In this document: positions 10,791-12,133 of the stretch, in pieces
Layout of the letters: every line of letters starts with the position of its first letter
How positions within the stretch are numbered: position 1 is the stretch's first letter
Assembly (NCBI GenBank): GCA_002340405.1
Contig: DDLZ01000068.1
Coordinates: 1 to 12,133 of the forward strand
DNA: 12,133 bases
Source of the DNA: Bacteroidales bacterium UBA2559
GTDB lineage: Bacteria; Bacteroidota; Bacteroidia; Bacteroidales; Bacteroidaceae
Direction: 5' to 3'
Translations under genes and position numbers: made by a program
The notes under the pieces: model-generated
What the model saw: only the letters and a program-made list of their open reading frames with translations
What the model was told of the DNA's origin: nothing
Databases searched by the model: none

Positions 10791-11726
10791 GCTTATGTTG
10801 CTTATGGACATGGTTGTCCATCGTCCCCGGGTGTCATATTCATAAACCGCGTTGGCAGTGGCCGGATTTTCGGTCCCCAAAGTGATGGCCGAAACGTCGC
10901 CGTTTGCACCGTATGTGACCTCCATCAGATAACCCTCCTTTTCAAGCAGAATCGATTCGGGGAATATGAATCCGTTCACAATTTGGTAATTACATGTTTC
11001 ATACATCAAATCCCCGTCACTGTCAATATAATGGCGTTTAACCTGCCCGAAAAGTCCGTTTGGCTGATAGATTATAGTATCCAGGGCCAGGCTGTCAGAC
11101 ATGACCGGCCGCTTGCCTACATATTCGATTTGATCCACCTCTATGCCTCCGCCGGCTGAAAATTTATCGGTATATATCTTCATCCACTGTTTTGTTCCGG
11201 AATCAACATAGATATATTTTCTGCTCCATATAGCCTTGTTTTCCGATGAATACCGAATCACCCTGGAGAGACCCGGCAGAATGGAAAAATGACCCGGATC
11301 ATCGGCCAAAAGCGAGGCCGAATTACACCAGCGGAATCCAAAATCGTTGTTTACCGGCACATAGAGATCGGCATCGTTCCTGTACTCCAGATTAAAATAT
11401 GTCATGACTTCATCGGCAACCTTGACAATAGTTGTGGGACGGCCTTTTGCGTCGTATGTATATTTCAGCCCTTCCAAATAGTCCATATAGAGCGACAGGC
11501 GTCCCAGAGAATCGAAAGTACAGTACCGGACGGTGTCTCCATCGGCATTGAGGTCTGCTATTGAAGAGATACCCTTGTTGAGAGTGAACTGATCAAACCA
11601 GACTGAATCAGGTATTATCCTGTGAATTTCGGCATAAGGATCCTCGGGCTCTCCGTCAAAACCCTGATTTTCACATCCCGACAGAAGGGCCGCCACCACC
11701 ATTAATGAAATTAGATACCTTTTCAT
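10761..11726 (-). CDS. Hypothetical lipoprotein with YD-repeat-like motifs
   Basis: A 321-residue lipoprotein of unknown function. The frame is open from 11861, but the start is set at 11726: the codons there begin a signal peptide, MKRYLISLMVVAALLSGC, with lipobox LLSGC (C18), whereas the upstream 45 codons are basic and lie in a separate folded-looking element. The mature part begins with an acidic linker (GFDGEPEDPYAE). YD-type motifs seen in Rhs/YD proteins and many Bacteroidetes lipoproteins appear as FDSLGR (71-76), YTYDAKGRPTTI (89-100) and VYEYDTRGRW (294-303). The region between is beta-rich and tyrosine-rich. It ends WRTIEYYE. It is probably anchored in a cell membrane facing the periplasm or surface. 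It converges on the M23 gene and is likely transcribed alone. Confidence 0.75.
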   Translation of the reverse strand: MKRYLISLMVVAALLSGCENQGFDGEPEDPYAEIHRIIPDSVWFDQFTLNKGISSIADLNADGDTVRYCTFDSLGRLSLYMDYLEGLKYTYDAKGRPTTIVKVADEVMTYFNLEYRNDADLYVPVNNDFGFRWCNSASLLADDPGHFSILPGLSRVIRYSSENKAIWSRKYIYVDSGTKQWMKIYTDKFSAGGGIEVDQIEYVGKRPVMSDSLALDTIIYQPNGLFGQVKRHYIDSDGDLMYETCNYQIVNGFIFPESILLEKEGYLMEVTYGANGDVSAITLGTENPATANAVYEYDTRGRWTTMSISNISLWRTIEYYE

Positions 11727-11734
11727 GACGACCA

Positions 11735-11742
11735 CAAAGATA
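11735..11742 (-). promoter_or_regulatory. Possible -7 box of the YD-repeat lipoprotein
   Basis: TATCTTTG on the minus strand matches TAnnTTTG, but it sits only 8 bases before the ATG, so the transcript would be nearly leaderless. The nearest TTG (11768-11766) is 23 bases upstream instead of 19. If it is not the promoter, transcription must start further upstream and the folded element would be in the leader. Confidence 0.3.
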
Positions 11743-11758
11743 ACAGAAATTGAAATAT

Positions 11759-11848
11759 GTGGTATCAACGGAGACGGCGATTTGCAGTCTTTAGAACGTC
11801 GGCGTCTCCCCACCGGACAATACGTCCATTTGGCGAGATCAATACCAC
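11759..11848. other. GC-rich element able to fold as a branched RNA
   Basis: The 90 bases close on themselves: GTGGTAT (11759-11765) pairs with ATACCAC (11842-11848). Inside are a long hairpin, GGAGACGGCGA (11770-11780) with TCGGCGTCTCC (11799-11809), 10 pairs around one G-G mismatch, and a second hairpin, GGAC (11815-11818) with GTCC (11824-11827), flanked by CCA/TGG (11810-11812 with 11831-11833). By hand count 48 of 90 bases are G or C, against AT-rich flanks. It lies just upstream of the minus-strand lipoprotein start, so it could be its leader, a separate RNA on either strand, or a small hairpin-ended insertion. I do not recognise it, and it lacks the conserved T-loop of a tRNA. Confidence 0.45.
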
Positions 11849-11856
11849 GCATGTAA

Positions 11857-12133
11857 TTCATGATACTAGAATTTAATGTGCTTTATTCCAGGGGTAAATG
11901 TATGCGATTTATATATATATATACCAAAGGATTTAGGGATTATTTTACACAGAATTGGAAAAAGTGTGCAAATTGGTGTGGTGTTGGAGCGATGCGTTCT
12001 ATTATTCTAATATAGGTATAAGACTTCTGATGTCATAGTATTGCTATGCTTGAAATTAACACTTTTCATAGTTTAATTCCTCTTTGTGTGATGATAATTA
12101 AAGAAAATACAGCTAAGTATATGACAAAAATTT
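11857..12133. other. Gene-free AT-rich stretch at the right edge
   Basis: I see no supportable gene here. It contains a (TA)7 run at 11910-11923 and stop codons in all frames. It may be the upstream region of a gene beyond the window. Confidence 0.5.

Noticed and set aside
11759..11848. A tRNA gene, suggested by the 7-bp closing stem
   Set aside because: There is no GTTC-type T-loop, no proper D-arm or anticodon arm, and the internal stem is 11 positions long.
11725..11856. Plus-strand 43-residue frame starting at the CATG shared with the minus-strand lipoprotein start
   Set aside because: There is no promoter or ribosome site, no recognised protein, and its body coincides with the inverted repeats of the folded element.
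11727..11861. Forty-five-codon N-terminal extension of the YD-repeat lipoprotein
   Set aside because: The lipoprotein signal peptide would become internal, and the DNA there is explained by the folded element.
11910..11923. (TA)7 microsatellite
   Set aside because: Short dinucleotide runs are expected in such AT-rich DNA and no gene or promoter is clearly attached to it.
12007..12069. Minus-strand 20-residue frame (starts MKSVNF) with AGGAATT upstream
   Set aside because: It is too short to support without conservation, and no other coding signal is present nearby.

Overview
The window looks like chromosomal DNA of an anaerobic, gut-type Bacteroidales bacterium. This is an inference with three supports. 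The proteins read like Bacteroidetes versions: a DHODH-1B pair (pyrK-pyrD), a BspA-type leucine-rich-repeat lipoprotein, and an M23 lipoprotein with a changed HxH motif. Several -7 boxes of the TAnnTTTG type precede genes, two of them with a TTG/TTTG element exactly 19 bases upstream. Shine-Dalgarno sequences are mostly absent. No species can be named.

Layout, left to right. (1) Positions 1-444, minus strand: a small stand-alone HsdR-N-like nuclease, cut by the window edge, divergent from holA (567-1616, clamp-loader delta subunit). (2) Positions 1617-2203: an AT-rich gap of 587 bases that begins with a holA terminator and then holds eight copies of a 12-bp near-palindrome (TTACA-TT-TGTAA type) in two clusters. 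It leads into an XRE/Cro-like regulator (2204-2680). (3) Positions 2750-3679: a BspA-like lipoprotein behind a textbook Bacteroides promoter whose spacer is made of T-tracts. It is followed by a candidate structured RNA ending in a strong terminator. (4) Positions 3919-5600: pyrK and pyrD, overlapping, which form NAD-linked dihydroorotate dehydrogenase. (5) trmD (minus strand) and, divergent from it, ligA, dapA and an M23 peptidase lipoprotein (plus strand). Those three overlap each other and probably form one operon. (6) A YD-repeat-like lipoprotein on the minus strand, converging on the M23 gene. Next to its start lies a 90-base GC-rich element that can fold into a branched RNA-like structure. 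The last 277 bases hold no gene that I can support.

The gene core is housekeeping: replication (HolA, LigA), pyrimidine synthesis (PyrK/PyrD), tRNA modification (TrmD), and lysine/diaminopimelate synthesis beside a wall hydrolase (DapA, M23). I see no mobile element, CRISPR array, tRNA or rRNA, and no complete new defence system. The less ordinary signals lie between genes: the operator array, the two candidate structured RNAs, the T-tract promoter, and a decayed in-frame duplication at the 3' end of the last lipoprotein gene.
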